Positions 9,527-22,019 are shown, counted from the stretch's first letter. The stretch is DNA of 64,000 nucleotides from Cryphonectria parasitica EP155 (GCF_011745365.1 NW_024468909.1:2046001-2110000); one strand, 5' to 3'. A program made the numbers and translations. The notes: generated by a model from the letters alone, not told the origin.

Positions 9527-12105
9527 GTGGATGAGCACCCAGCCATGGCAAGTGAGCCGGCCGAACAACCCGTTCTGAAACGAAAGCGAATTACCGTCGC
9601 CTGCAACAGCTGCCGCGCGAAGAAGTCCAAGGTATGTATGTTTGTTTGTGTGTTTCTTTCTCTCCATTATCTCGTTTATTTTCTTTTATGTTCTTTCTCC
9701 GCAGAATCCTCTTGTCCCGTCTTGACGTTATGATTGTTCACTTAAACCGATGAATTGTTTATTGACGGGTTCCATGCCAGTGCGATGGCAAGCGACCAAT
9801 ATGTGGGCGTTGTGCCGGGTACGACTATACATGTTCCTGGGGCAATGAGGCACTGCATGGCAACAACTACAGCCATACAACTTCGCGTGCGGCCTCAAAC
9901 CCGGAAGAGATTACCAGCCCCCCAGAGGAGGTCTTCCGAAGGTATCACCAGGCAGTGCACGCCCTGACGCCGCAGCTGTCTCCTGGCGCACAGGCCGAGG
10001 TCAACAAGAGTCTCGCGTGCATCCAGGCGCACCTTTGTCCCCGTGCTTCGTCGGATACGACGACCGCAAGCTCGCAGAAGAGCACGTCCGGCAGCTCCGT
10101 TGTGATCCCGTGCTTCCAGGACCCGAGATACGTCGGCGAAGTCAGCGACATCCACTTCTTTAACCTGGTCAAGCAGTCATCAGCTGCTGCTTCTGGCGAA
10201 GGAGGTCCCGGGCAGGGAACCCACGGCGACGAGGTCGATAACTATGATGCCGAGGCCCTCACCACGGCTCGGTCTTTTCAGAATCCACTGTCTGATTTGC
10301 CCAGCAGAACACAAGTCGACACGTACTTGACTATTTACTTTTCGACTGTCCACGAGGCCTACCCTTTCGTTGACAAGAGATCCTTCAAGGCAAGACTGGA
10401 TTCTCTGCAGGCCGATGGGTCCACCGCCGAACTGACCCATTCCTGGCTCTCTCTGCTGTATGCACTGCTCGCCGTCGGAGCCTATTACGACTCATTCCGT
10501 CCCGAAGGCCGGAGTGCCGCGTCTCTCCACCAGAAACTCTTCAACTGCTCTCTCGTGCTGTCCCACTACGGTACGCTGGAGAGGTCTCTGACCCAGGTCT
10601 CTGCATTGTTGGCCCAGTGTTTCTACCTGCTGATCACGTCCGAGATCGAGAGGTGCTGGGTCTCCCTCGGCCTCGCTGTGCGCCTAGGACAGAGTATCGG
10701 CCTGCACGTAAGCATCGAGGAGCATGGATCGACAACACCAGCAACAACAACAACACCGAGAGGGGAGGGTTCGACAGCAGCAGCAGGCTTGGTGCTAGAA
10801 CAGCCCGAGGTCCGAAATAAAGTGTGGTACTCACTATACGTGCTCGATCGCCTGACGGCACTGCAGCTGGGCCGACCACCAGCCATTGCCGACGACGACT
10901 GCCACGTCCCTTTACCTCGGCGGGCAGACGACAGTCTGGACCTGGATGTCCACTCACATGCATCTCATGGAGAAGGCGCCTTCTCCTCCTCCCTCTCCTC
11001 CTACTCCTCGCCGGATGGCAGCACCACGCATTCTCATCCAAGCGCTGGTGAGTACTTTGTTCGCATCATCGAGTTCTCTTCCATCATCGGGCGTGTGCTT
11101 CGTGAATGTTATCAGCCTCGGCGCACCATCGCAGCCAGACTGCAAAATACTAAATATTGTGATGAGCTTCTTCTGGCCTGGAAGCAAAAGCTGCCTCGAT
11201 TCCTGCGTTTCGATCTTGGGCATGCGTTTGAAAAGTCTGTCACTCTCAAGCGACAGGTAAGGGTTTTTTTCCTTTCTCTTTTCTCTTATCATCTCCATCA
11301 ATTTCTTTGTATTACATCTCCTTTTGGCTAATCCAACATATAGAGAAACATGCTGGCCATCAAGTTCCACCATCTGCGCACACTCATCTACCGACCTTAT
11401 CTCTATTACACCTGCATCGACGGAGGCACCTCCCTCCCGCCTGATCAGAGCAGCCGAAGCAGGGAGTACGGCCGAATTTGCGCCTCCGAGGCCCAATCCA
11501 TCGCCCGCCTCATGCACAACGTCACCGACACGGTGGACATAGTCATGAACTACCCCTGGTGGCAGATGGTCTCTTGTCTCGTCTGCGCAGGCTCCGTCAT
11601 GGTCATGGCGGGCGCCTTCATGAGGCGAGATGTCGTCAGCAGCGGCGGCGAGGCCACCGCCAGCATCTCCAACCTGGAGGAGGACGTCGAGACCTGCATG
11701 CACGTCCTCAAGGCGCTGAGCGATAATTCGAGAGGCTCCAAGCTCGCCTGGAACATGATGAAGGACATCCGGGCCAGGGGTGCCCGCTCGTCGTCCGACA
11801 AGGCTGTCGCCGAGGCGAGGAAGACCTCGTCATGCCCACCTTCGTCGTCGTCGGCCACACACGTCACGTATGCTCCATGCTACCCCCCTCCTACTGACTC
11901 GAACGGCTTCGCACTGCCTCACGCTGCCACGGAGGAGGACGACGTCCACGCCGGGTTCCGCATGGAGCCTATGAGTGGCGGCGCCATGGACATGATTGTC
12001 GGGCCAGGGGATGCTGCCATGTGGCCCATGATCCAGCCGGATGCCTTGAACTGGCCCGACTCGTTCTTGAATATTCTCCAAGGATCGCATGCATCTATCT
12101 ATTGA
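9527..12105 (+). CDS. Zn2Cys6 fungal-specific transcription factor
   Basis: Three exons: 9527-9631, 9781-11256 and 11344-12105, all joined in phase 0, giving about 780 residues. The binuclear zinc cluster is split by intron 1 and reads CNSCRAKKSK then CDGKRPICGRCAGYDYTC. Its six cysteines are at about 26, 29, 36, 43, 46 and 53 (CX2CX6CX6CX2CX6C), with the basic KRKRITVA before it. A fungal_trans (middle homology) domain follows: FSTVHEAYPFVDKRSFKARL, LLYALLAVGAYYDS, then the conserved LGLAVRLGQSIGLHV and LDRLTALQLGRPPAIADDDC, which usually packs near the effector-binding core. The C-terminal third is Ser/Met/Pro-rich. It should be a nuclear DNA-binding regulator; its targets cannot be deduced, since its neighbours are housekeeping genes. 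A second Met at 9545 is an alternative start. Confidence 0.92.
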
Positions 12106-12468
12106 TTGAGCAACCCTAAAGGGATGCTCAGAGTTCCGCGCAGTGACTTGAATGGCAAGCGTTCAGCGCTTCATTGCTCCAGATGTACTACATTGAGGGT
12201 CAGCAGGAAGCGCGGTTTTTGGCAATGAGCTCAGTTCGATATCGCATGGTTGGACCCAGACGCTAGTATTCTTTAAAGTTTGTGTGGGCGCGAAGCACAT
12301 TCTGATATCAGACCTTGGTCACGTCAGTCAACTGCCGCAAGCACCTTGACATCTGTCCTGTCCTCGGGACTGCCCTGCGGCGTCTTAATTAAAATCATAT
12401 TGGGCCGTCAATATCATCGCGCCACCTAAACGCCAGCCCCGAATGGCTCAACGTGAAGCTGGTCCAGC
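12106..12468. other. Convergent 3' spacer
   Basis: About 360 bp between the stops of the Zn2Cys6 factor and Aquarius. It holds both 3' untranslated regions; no other feature seen. Confidence 0.5.
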
Positions 12469-15400
12469 TTAATCCTCCTCGGCCTCGAATCCCTTGACTG
12501 GCTCCTCGTCCTCACCCTCCTCTGGAATAGGTGCAAGGTCATCAATCGCCGTAGTCTCCTCAAGAGCCATGGCCTCGCCGGCAGGGAGCCCCTTGTCACC
12601 CTGCAGCTGCGCCATCTTCGTCTGTGTCATCTCAAACACGTATTTACCCAGATGTTCTACGCCCTCCATGACTGCCTCGCCTGGGACTGCCTCCTTTGTG
12701 TCCTCTGGCAGTCTGCGCTGCGATGGCCAGAGCTCTCCGACTACCAGCGACAACTTGTCTGGTCGTTGTAGTAGGAGCTCGAATGCCTGTCGCAGCTCGT
12801 AGCAGCTCTCGAACACCTCGCGACGGCCCAGGATGTACATGCCCAGCCGTGCACGCGATAGCGCCACGGTAAGCCGACGTATATCCCGCAGGTAGCCTAC
12901 TTTGGTTGTCCTTGTAAGTGACAAGATGATATCTGCGGGAAATGTTAGTGATTACGTGCTGGACCCAGGTGGCGATCAATTGGCCACTTACAGTCATTTT
13001 GCTCGCCCTGGTATTTGTCAACGGTCGCAACGATCTTGGGCATACCAAAAATAGGATTCTTGGCACATCGATGGGAGAGGACGTCTCTGATCAACGCTCG
13101 TTGGCCAGCGTAGGTGGTCAAGATACTAATCTTGGACGCAGGATAGCCGAGAAGCCGCATGTATTGAAATATGGCCACGGCATACTCGGCCTCTCCGAGG
13201 TTATGTATGAAGTGCGGCACGGGCTCTGCTTCTCCCTTGCCCTTGTAGTCGCCCACGTTAATGAATTGGTAGTCGTATTTGAAACCAGCGTTTGAAGTGA
13301 GGAACTCTTCTGATGTCTCGACGTGGGGAAGGTTGGTCAGTTGAGGGTACCGCCATTGGTATAGCTGAGCGATGGATGGACGAGCCCGGCCCTGCTGGTC
13401 AAGCGTGATAGTCGGCACTCCCAACTGCACAAGGCGGGAGAACATGGATTGCTCCAGGCTTGCGAAATCTCTAAAGGCCAAATTCTGAATGACGGGCGAG
13501 TTCTGGAAATGATCACCGCAGAGAACAACACGTTGGAGAGGATTTATCCCGTCCCTAGGCTTCTGCATCGCCAGTGGAATGAAGTTCTCGATCTCGGTGA
13601 TCTGGGCTGCTTCCTCCATGACAACATTGTCGTAATGAAAACCAAGCTGCACAATTTCCCCACGCCTGATGGCGGCATGTGTTGAGGTCATGGCGACGAT
13701 TCGAGCTTCACTCGTGAGGAGGTAGTTGGCCTTCTCCTTGTCACGACGCAGGATCTCAAACGGCAGCGCATCAGCTAGCTCCGAGAAGATCCTCGAAATG
13801 TGCCTGTAACAGCCCTGAGCAACTTCTAGGACAGCCTCTCGGTCTGCCTCCGGTGAAAACAGTGGCTGAGGCGCGTTTGAGAAATATTGATGGAAAGGAA
13901 AAGCCGCCACGATGTCGGACGCTGAAGCCTCTGCAGATTTGGCCAGCTCGTTGAATTTCAACCAAGCAGGTTGCACGTAGACTGAATTGAAGTACCCGGC
14001 CGTCTCGGCAGAGTTGCCATGAGCTCCAGGAGCGCCCATACTGGCAGCCAGACGAGTCACTTCCTCGAGATAGCGATCCCTGTTCTCGAGGAATGACTCA
14101 ACCCGTCCGTGTTTGCTGAAGCTTCCTTCGGTGTCCAACTCTTCCTCTCCATGGCCCAAGCGGAGTAAGTGACGTTCGTCAATGTCCAGGGCCACAATCT
14201 TGGCGAACAACTGGTTCAACGCCTGGTTGCTGTGCGCAATGAGAAGCGTTTTCTGCTTAGGGAAGTTGTGATAGATGTTGCTGATGATCTGCGTGGCAAC
14301 GTCCGTCTTGCCCGTTCCCGGAGGACCGACCACAATTGTGAGTCCTGGTTGTGTGCCAGAGATGACGGCTTCGATTTGAGCGGGAGTGAAGCGCACCATG
14401 TTGCGCTTTGGCACGTCAACAGGATAAGGACCGTTGTTCGGGGGATTGTACGTCGAGACCTTCAAAGTCTCAACTTCAGCGATCAGAGCTGGCTCCGCGT
14501 CTCTCCGTCTCTTTTTCGAAGGTTTTGATGAAGGCTCTGTCGCTGGACGATCCGCCGTCTCCAAAACATACGGAGGCCCGAAGCTTCCAGTAACATCATC
14601 GCCAGGCTCAATGATCTTCCCCGGGAGGCTCTCAATGAGGTGCTGCCAATCGAGGAATGTATCGCGGTAATCGATCTTCTTGAGCCGGTTCGGCAAGTGC
14701 TTGTATGAAGCACCTGCTGGGTCGCCGTACCCGAGAAAGACCTCATGCAACCATGAGGCTAGAGGCACGTCTGAGAGCGTTAGGTTCTTGATTGAATCCA
14801 GGATAGGCTTGAAGTTGTTTTCCCGCCCGCTCCTTCGCACAACGAGGTTGATGCTTTCGTAAACGTCTGGTTTTCCGGCAGACACTTGTTGCATATCCGA
14901 CTTGTACATAGCCGAATCCAGCTTCAGCCTGATTCGTCTCACAGGGCTTCGGGCATGTCCATCAAAATACGCGTTAGCGTCTCGGATGGCCCGTCCTTTG
15001 TCGTCGAGAATTTGGACGATCTCGGCAGAACGAAGAGAGAGGATGCCAAGCTTCTGTGCCTCTGTCGAAATGCCACGGCCAAATTTTTGCGACTTGGAGG
15101 CATCCACCGCCAGAAGGAACACCACATCGTCTGGTCGCAAAGACTCCCATTCACGGCGGACATTTTCACCGAGTCGGCGAACGTCAATAACGATCTCTGC
15201 TCGCACAGCTGCTGGCTTGTCGTCTCCTACCAACGTAGGCAGGACTTCGAGAATGCTGCCTCATGTTAGCTACATCGGGGTCTCAGGACGGGTGCAAACT
15301 CTACTCACGATGGCTTTGATATTGGTAATGCCATTTTGGAGAAGCCCGGAAAGCTTGTCTCACCCGACTTTGTCACCTCCGGCTTCAATCTTCGAAGGAC

Positions 15401-17046
15401 ATCTTCGATGTGACTTCTGATTCCATAGAACGACTCGCACCTGTACAATTCCAGAGACCTCCACAAGAAATCTCCAACCGAAAGGTATTGAAGGTTCAAC
15501 TTCGGTATCGCCAGCGGGTGCGATCCATCGTATGAGTCAGTCCTCAGGAGACTTCGGTCAAAGACAGTCTGCTCGTTTGGCATGACGCTCATCTCTGAAG
15601 CACTCTCTTGGAAAGTCTTCCGTCTCTCGAAGGTAGATAGCAATGCTTCGATCAGAAACTTGCGATCAACCGTCAAACCCGTTGATTCAGGGTATGTCGT
15701 TCTCAATTCCAGCAAATCGGACAGCTGTGTGACCTCTTCATCGGTGAGGGGAGCGAGAAGACCCTCGAGCTCTTTTCTGTCGTCAATAGAGGCGTAGTTG
15801 GACAGTGCTAGCACCGTCAACTGGTCTTTGAAATGCTTCAATGCCGTCCTCTGCAGTTTTGCGAGATCTGCACAGTGGTGATCGTATGCCTGGGTCTTGC
15901 TCTGCTGGTGTCCTGTCTGGTCATCAATAGTGAAGTGGGTGTAGTGAGAGAACAAAGCAAAAAGATCACGTAACAGCCCGTTTTCCTCGGCGTTGAAGAC
16001 CGGCGAGAGGCTGGCCGCCGTGATGACGTGCAAGTCCTGAAGTAAGAAGTTGGCATATCGCCTGGTTGGTAACTGGCTCTGTAGATCCGAGAGGAACTCA
16101 ACAACCCGCTCGCAGTACAATACGTCCTCTGGCACTTGTCAGTAGTGGCAAAAGGCGGGTGTCAAGAATGCCAACATACCTTTCCCAGCGTTGTCCGTGA
16201 ACAGCAAGCTCAGGAAGTCGAGCACCAATGTATAGAGCCACGACCTGTCAAACCGCAACCGCGCCTTAGTCGGTTCGTCCGCAGAATCGTATCTCTTAGC
16301 AGCTGCTCTCCATGCCTTGCGCAAATTGTTGCTCTGGGCCAGCTTCTCATCTCGTTTTTTCTCCGTCGCCAGATTATGCCAAATCGATATCGACACGAGC
16401 GGCGCGCATTCCTTTCGCACGATGGCGCGGTCCAGACTCTGGAAAGAATAGATGACGAACGAGATTATTTGAGTTCGCACGGCAACAGAGAGGGATCGGT
16501 CGAGGCTCATCGAGAGAACGCGTCGGAAGAACGTAGAGAAGTCATCGGGCCGATCCTCGAAAATAGCTGCAGCATCAAGTCAGCGCATTGCACTCCCTTC
16601 CGATCCGCTCCACAGCTGAACTCACTCCAAGTCTCCAGGCGCTCTCTGCGCTTCGCGTTGACAATGAGAACAATCAAGAGAACATGGTGATTCGACGCCT
16701 GTTCGCTGTATCCTGGCCAGAGATAGCTGCACCATATGTTAGCAGCACTGACGAGGCTAGGATATGGCAGAGGGGCTCACCTCTCTAGAATTTGTAGACT
16801 CTCTAGGGACAACAGCGACGAGATTGGGAACTTGTCCCTCTCGAGAGGATCCCATATGTCCTGCTTCAAGACATCGTTCTTGACTTTGACCTTGGTCGCC
16901 CGCTTGGTCGTCTTCAACCAGTGTTGCTTGGCAAGCTGCGCAAACTCGGATTCCCCTTCTGTGACCGGTTCTGGTGCCTTAGAAGATGGCTGACTCTTGG
17001 AAGATTGTGACGAAGCGCTCTTCTTCTGTCTCTTTGCGGTGGGCAT
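12469..17046 (-). CDS. Intron-binding protein Aquarius (spliceosomal SF1 helicase, Cwf11-type)
   Basis: Six exons rebuild an unbroken frame of 1435 residues: 17046-16781, 16726-16626, 16566-16180, 16134-15309, 15255-12992 and 12932-12469. The introns are 45-59 nt. The N-terminus is basic (MPTAKRQKKS). The Aquarius armadillo region follows: FAQLAKQHWLK, then across intron 1 QILERYLWPGYSEQASNHH, and VLYCERVVEFLSDLQSQLPTRR. The helicase has Walker A VVGPPGTGKTDVATQI, the DEAD-box-like EEAAQITEIENFIPL, CGDHFQNSP (GDxxQ motif), DKYQGEQND and, in the last exon, TVALSRARLGMYILGRR. Aquarius binds introns upstream of the branch point in the intron-binding complex, remodels the spliceosome and suppresses R-loops. 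The length suits the family. The gene is divergent from THOC1. Confidence 0.95.
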
Positions 17047-17499
17047 GGTGACCAGTGGGGTGTGATGTTGTCGTCGCGTCAGTTGCCTTTCAGAGCGCGC
17101 GCCCTTAAAATTTACGGCAGCCTTACAATGCAGTGGTAGCGGACGCTAGCAAGTTGGTGCAGTGGTAGCTATGGAAGTAACGTCAAGGTCCCCACTCGCG
17201 CGGTTCACGCAGAAGTAGGACCTGAAAGTACTTTGACGTTTGCCTACCCTGCATTTGGTTTGACCTTTCAACTTCACAAAGCACCTACGAAGCACTTCTG
17301 CATGATTACAGCTAACTTCTGCACCAAGCACAGTTCCCTCGACCCATGACTTGAGCGACCCTTTTTCTTGTCATTGTCCTGATGCTGTCAATAAGGAGCG
17401 ACTGATCCCCCAGAGTCTGAATGATTGGTTGCGACACCGCGGCGCATACTACCGTCAGCGCCTCATTCCTACCATTTCGAAAGATAATAATTGCCCGCG
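17047..17499. promoter_or_regulatory. Shared divergent promoter of Aquarius and THOC1
   Basis: About 450 bp between the two start codons, so one region probably serves both genes. It contains an exact 12-bp direct repeat, TGCAGTGGTAGC, at 17129-17140 and 17158-17169 (29 bp apart), and a GC-rich GCGCGCGCCC stretch near 17094. No known factor site was recognised with confidence. Confidence 0.6.
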
Positions 17500-19616
17500 A
17501 TGCCGTCTTTAGAGGTCGATAACTACGGCGTATCTGCCGTCACCGCATATGTCGAATTTTTCGAAGAGGCTCTGGAGGCGACCAGCGTCATTAAGCTAGA
17601 GCCAACCGTCGAGCCTGCTCTCGAAGAGTCCGATCTGGAGGACGTTCTGAGCCGGCTGCCAGGAACATCATCAGATCTCGCTGAATTCCAGGGTCTTGCT
17701 GGGCCTCGCCAGCGCGGCAATGCAAAGTTTGCGACTATCGAGACTGCAGCCCGGGGCCTTCTCAGCAACCTGATCGTACGTGTTTCACTCACGCGAGCTA
17801 CTGGGTAAAGCCAGTCCGCTGACGCCTTTTCAGGCCCGTGTCTCCATAGATTCTCCCGACTTTGTCAAAGTGTGGAACTTCTTCGACATACTACAATGCC
17901 TATCCGATCGAGGGCAGTGCGATCCAGCCCTGCTGGTGTGGCTCATCGAAGAGCTGCTCGACAGTCAGACAATTCCAGGATGTCGCAAGATCTTTGATTA
18001 TCTTGAGTCGCGCAGGAAACGAATAATATCCAAGAACTTCAACGACAAGAAATTGGTCTTACTGAGAAGCTGTAATGAGCTGCTGCGGCGGCTGTCACGC
18101 GCCGAAGATACTGCTTTCTCCGGCCGTGTCTTCATCTTCCTCTTCCAGAGCCTCCCGTCAGGCGACAAGAGCTCGGTCAATCTTAGGGGCGAATACCATA
18201 CTCAGAACGTCACGACCTATGATCAGGATACATCTAAAGCGGAGGATGCGGAGGATAAGATGGACGTGGACACTCAAGAAATTGGCACCAGAGATAGCAA
18301 TGAGCCGTCCCAAGGCAAGAACGTGTCGTTCAGCGGAAAGAAGGACACGTCGTCGCCTAAGCCGCTCGATACGGACGCATTGTATCCCGTCTTTTGGTCT
18401 CTTCAAGAGAGCTTCAACCAGCCCAAGAAGCTGTTCGAGCCTGCCAACCTGGCGCAATTCAAAAATGGGCTAGAGGCGACCTTGACGGCTTTCAAGGCGA
18501 ATCCCGTTCAACATGAGGCCAAGTCTGCAAAACAGGCCGATGACAAACGCGGTCTGAAGAGAAAATTGGATTCTCTAGAAGATGACGATGACGTTGCTAC
18601 CTCCTTCAACCCAAAATATTTGACCAGTCGGGACCTGTTTGAGCTCGAGGTAAGTCCATGTCTGCTCTGCACTCCGTATGGACGTCCCAGTTGACAGAAC
18701 GACGCAGATCAACGACTTGTCCCTTCGGCGCTACGTGCTCGTACAGGCCCTAATTATCATGGACTTCCTCCTCTCACTTTCATCGCAGGCCAAAGAGAGG
18801 TTGACATCGGTACAAGCCGTCAACAAATCTGTAGCCTACCTGGACCAAGCTCTCGGCGAAGACGACATCAAATGGACCACGGCGATGAGGCACACCATCA
18901 CAGAATACCTCAAGTCTGCCACCGACGGCCAGTACTTTTTGAGGATGGTCGAAACTATTCTTTCGAGGGATAAGAATTGGGTTCGTTGGAAGGTTGAAAA
19001 CTGCCCTCTGATTGAGCGGCCGGCCATCACCCCAGACGAGTGGGCGAAAGCCATTGACGATGCCCTGCGCAACACCACGAGTAAGAAAATCCGAACAAAC
19101 GCCACGCAGCCTCTGTCTCTCGACTTTTTGAAGGAAGGCGATGACGAGGAGGCCATGGAGGAGCTCAAGGACCCGAAACGATACAGGCTGCCAGACGTCA
19201 AGAGTTTTCAGCGGGGTATTCAGGATGCCGAGTTTGAGATAGACATGCCGACATCGGACACCACCAAGAGGGAGGCGATAGAGAGCAAGGCGAGTAATAC
19301 ATGGAGGGCTTTGCGCCTGGCCAGCAGAACAAGCCTTGCGCTGTTCGACAAGATCGAGTCTTATGAGGATATCAGCATCCTCTTCGAAGACCAGAAGCCA
19401 AAGGAAGAAACGGAAGAGCGCAATGGGGAAGAGGGTGGGGAGGAGCAACAGGAGGAATTCGAAGAAGCTGGCGGAGATGCAGAAAATAATGATAATCAGG
19501 TGATTGCAACAGACGCAAAAGGCACAAAAGAGGAGGAAGTTGAAGCAAAGGATGAGCCTTCTGTATCGGCTGAACAGGACGACGCAGCCGTCGAAGCCAT
19601 GGCGACGGATGGTTGA
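17500..19616 (+). CDS. THO complex subunit 1 (THOC1 / Hpr1 family)
   Basis: Three exons, 17500-17775, 17834-18649 and 18708-19616, all in phase 0, give 666 residues starting MPSLEVDNYGVSAV. The first intron falls before the conserved THOC1 core: SPDFVKVWNFFDILQCLSDR, LRSCNELLRRLSRAEDTAF and GRVFIFLFQSLP, the latter matching the NDLLRRLS..T.FCGRI block of human THOC1. Exon 3 carries LTSVQAVNKSVAYLDQALGE and a Trp/basic-rich segment (RDKNWVRWKVENCP) conserved in the family. The tail from about residue 580 is highly acidic (EEEVEAKDE, EEQQEEFEEAGGD). THO couples transcription elongation to mRNP assembly and export in the nucleus and prevents R-loops. The divergent Aquarius gene acts in the same space. 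Confidence 0.92.
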
Positions 19617-20169
19617 GGGGTGTGGCGACACAACGCTATGCAGAATAGAAGAGGGTTTCTTACCCTCCCCTTGCATTATGATACCCTTTCATTGCAAGAA
19701 GAAACTTGTCATTTTTATAGGCCCTCCCGAGAAAGATAGACTTTGGCAACAAGTTAATTCGTAAAGGCACGGTGCTGTTCTTCTTACATGAGGTTCAAGG
19801 TCCATAAACAGCTGCGACGGCTTCCTGGCCCCAAATCATTACAGCGATCGTCACGTTGAGAAATCTTAGTGGGAAGGAGTAAAAGGTGAGCATTGCATAG
19901 TGCAGATATCTTTCAAAGTCTGGGGAATCATGTGTGCAAAACTCTAAATACAGAATACAGCCAGCATAAGCAATCTCGAATGCTTGCATATCAAAACAAC
20001 CACAGGCATGGACCCCTCTTACATCAGACAACATGCTGTCCTGTCAACCAATATTCCTGTCAGCAAAGGAATTATCTCTTCTTTTTTGATGCTCTTTATT
20101 CCCTTTCCAGAAATACAATGGGAGAGAGGTATGATGTTTAACAACGAGAAGAGAGAAAAAAGTCAAAGC
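19617..20169. other. Convergent 3' spacer
   Basis: About 550 bp between THOC1 and the RING-LON gene stops. AT-rich 3' flanks; nothing else recognised. Confidence 0.5.
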
Positions 20170-21705
20170 TCACCAACTACTACTCCTCCGCTGCGCATTC
20201 CAATCCAGGATCCACCCGCAGCAGATCTTCATCCGCTCACGCACAGTGACTTGCTCCAGCAGCCTCACCTTCTGCGTCTCCGTCGTTGGAATGATGCTGC
20301 CCAGCCACCAGGGAAATAGCGCCGGGTCGTCGGGACACTGGCCGTAGACGGTGAGGATACGCCCGTGCAGCCACGCGGGGCTGTCCTGGCGGAGTGCGCG
20401 GATGGACACGTAGGCGAAGTTCATCAACTCCTTCGTGGTCATATGGTTGAGATCGTCACGCGTGGTGGGCTCAAAATCGGCCGGCAGAGACGGGGCGGAG
20501 ATGATCTCATCGGCTTCGCGATTCTCTTCTTCCCAGAGGCTGACGTCCTCGAATTCCTCCACCTCGGCGATCACGTAGCCATCAGGGTGTAGACCGCGGC
20601 GCTTTATGCGGAAGCGTGATGTGCCCGCGGTTTCCACGTAGCTGCGCCCATCCGGAAGTCTGGTGAACTCTTCGATGCGAAGGTGAACGCCGACCCGTGC
20701 CGTGCCATTATGGTCATCAGGTAGAACCATACCAAAATGTTTTCCTCCATTCCCGTCGTCCCACACCCGCCTCATCATCATCCGATACTTGTATTCAAAG
20801 ACATGCAGGAGTGTTGGCATGCATGGAAATGATACTGTACACACGAAAAGAGGCGTATTGAGACCCGTATCGTCCGGTGGGTAAGGAGACTCGTTGCGCA
20901 CATGTTCTCTTCTCTGTGCGAGATCTTCTGACCAGAAGTATTTGGTGACTCGCACGATGAAATCGTTCGGTGGACCCAGACGATTGTCGATGTGCTGCCG
21001 GAGGAGTTTTGTCCTGCAGCTTGGACACGTTGGGCTGATCTCGAGCGACCTGATAATGCAATGGTGGCAAAAGGTATGCCCACAAGGCGTCGTCCATGGC
21101 TGGTAAAGCAACGAGTGGCAGATCGCACAATCCATCTCCCGACGCAGAATAGATTCCATCTTGTCAATGGCGCCGTTCGGTTTCCCTCCCTCTTGCTCTA
21201 TGAGAGAGTCGGCGTCATTTTCGGGTGCCGTGCTGTCGAGGTGCAGCGCCTCGAAGGCCTCCACCAATTTCTTGCCATTCTTGACCGTCGAAACGCACAA
21301 GGTCGCGACCAGTGACTGCACCTTCTTAAGTGCCCTGTTGGACAAATAATCTGGCCAGCAGTCGCCCCTCGGATGCTCCAGGTCACAACACGGGCACCGG
21401 ATGCCCGGTATCCTATCGGAAGTCCCAGGCCATGTCTTCTCGACGCCTGCCCTCGTATAGCTTTCGGGCAGGCAGGTCTTGCAGAGACACTGCCCACACG
21501 GAAGCTTTATGGCGTCTCGCAAGATGTGAGGGCCGACCGGGCACTGAAATATCTGTGCGATAGCCTTGGGGTCCTTTTCCTCGTGTCCTGGTTCGGGAGA
21601 GCCCGCCCGTAACTGATCCGCATCGTCCTCTCGATCTACTTCGGCGCGCAGTGCGGACTGGCCGCCCAGCTCCGTGCTCGAATCTGTCGGATCGAACGCA
21701 CCCAT
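20170..21705 (-). CDS. RING-RING-LON domain protein (LONRF-like E3 ligase)
   Basis: A single-exon gene of 511 residues if started at the Met at 21705 (MGAFDPTDSS); the frame is open upstream to 21795, so a start 30 residues earlier is possible. A first, variant zinc-binding module lies at about 55-108 (CPVGPHILRDAI, PCGQCLCKTCLP, CPCCDLEH). A classical C3HC4 RING is at 193-230: CAICHSLL, PCGHTFCHHC and CPSC. From about 285 to 490 runs a Lon-substrate-binding (LON/PUA-like) domain with TPLFVCTVSFPCMPTLLHVF, FGMVLPDD and VGVHLRIEEFTRLPDGRSYV. No AAA+ or protease domain is present, so this is not Lon protease. It resembles animal LONRF proteins and fungal homologues, which are thought to be ubiquitin ligases acting in protein quality control. 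Substrates are unknown. Confidence 0.9.
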   Translation of the reverse strand: MGAFDPTDSSTELGGQSALRAEVDREDDADQLRAGSPEPGHEEKDPKAIAQIFQCPVGPHILRDAIKLPCGQCLCKTCLPESYTRAGVEKTWPGTSDRIPGIRCPCCDLEHPRGDCWPDYLSNRALKKVQSLVATLCVSTVKNGKKLVEAFEALHLDSTAPENDADSLIEQEGGKPNGAIDKMESILRREMDCAICHSLLYQPWTTPCGHTFCHHCIIRSLEISPTCPSCRTKLLRQHIDNRLGPPNDFIVRVTKYFWSEDLAQRREHVRNESPYPPDDTGLNTPLFVCTVSFPCMPTLLHVFEYKYRMMMRRVWDDGNGGKHFGMVLPDDHNGTARVGVHLRIEEFTRLPDGRSYVETAGTSRFRIKRRGLHPDGYVIAEVEEFEDVSLWEEENREADEIISAPSLPADFEPTTRDDLNHMTTKELMNFAYVSIRALRQDSPAWLHGRILTVYGQCPDDPALFPWWLGSIIPTTETQKVRLLEQVTVRERMKICCGWILDWNAQRRSSSW

Positions 21706-21971
21706 GAAGGTGATGTCGATATGCCACTTCCAGCCTGCCCATATGAGATCTCCCTGGTTAGTGGCACTGGGTCTCACGCGTGAGATAGCAGGCAATGTCG
21801 AGGTCTCACCTGGAATAACGTGGCCCTCCTACCCCTCGATATCGTGATGTGGGGAGAAAATTATAGCCAAATATTTGAGTGAATATAACCAATGGAGAAT
21901 AAGTCGCCTCGATTCCCATTGTGCTCGTAAATCAGATCTCGTACGTCAAATGCGGTTCATACTGAAGGAAA

Positions 21972-21974
<3 letters not shown>

Positions 21975-22019
<45 letters not shown>
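21975..22019. repeat. (AG)n microsatellite
   Basis: About 22 uninterrupted AG units upstream of the RING-LON gene. Simple repeat, likely length-variable. Confidence 0.95.

Noticed and set aside
10954..11703. Reverse-strand frame of 249 residues
   Set aside because: Antisense to the Zn2Cys6 factor and crossing its intron; no family features.
18780..19676. Reverse-strand frame of 298 residues
   Set aside because: Antisense shadow of THOC1 exon 3; its Phe/Cys-rich start mirrors the acidic tail of THOC1.
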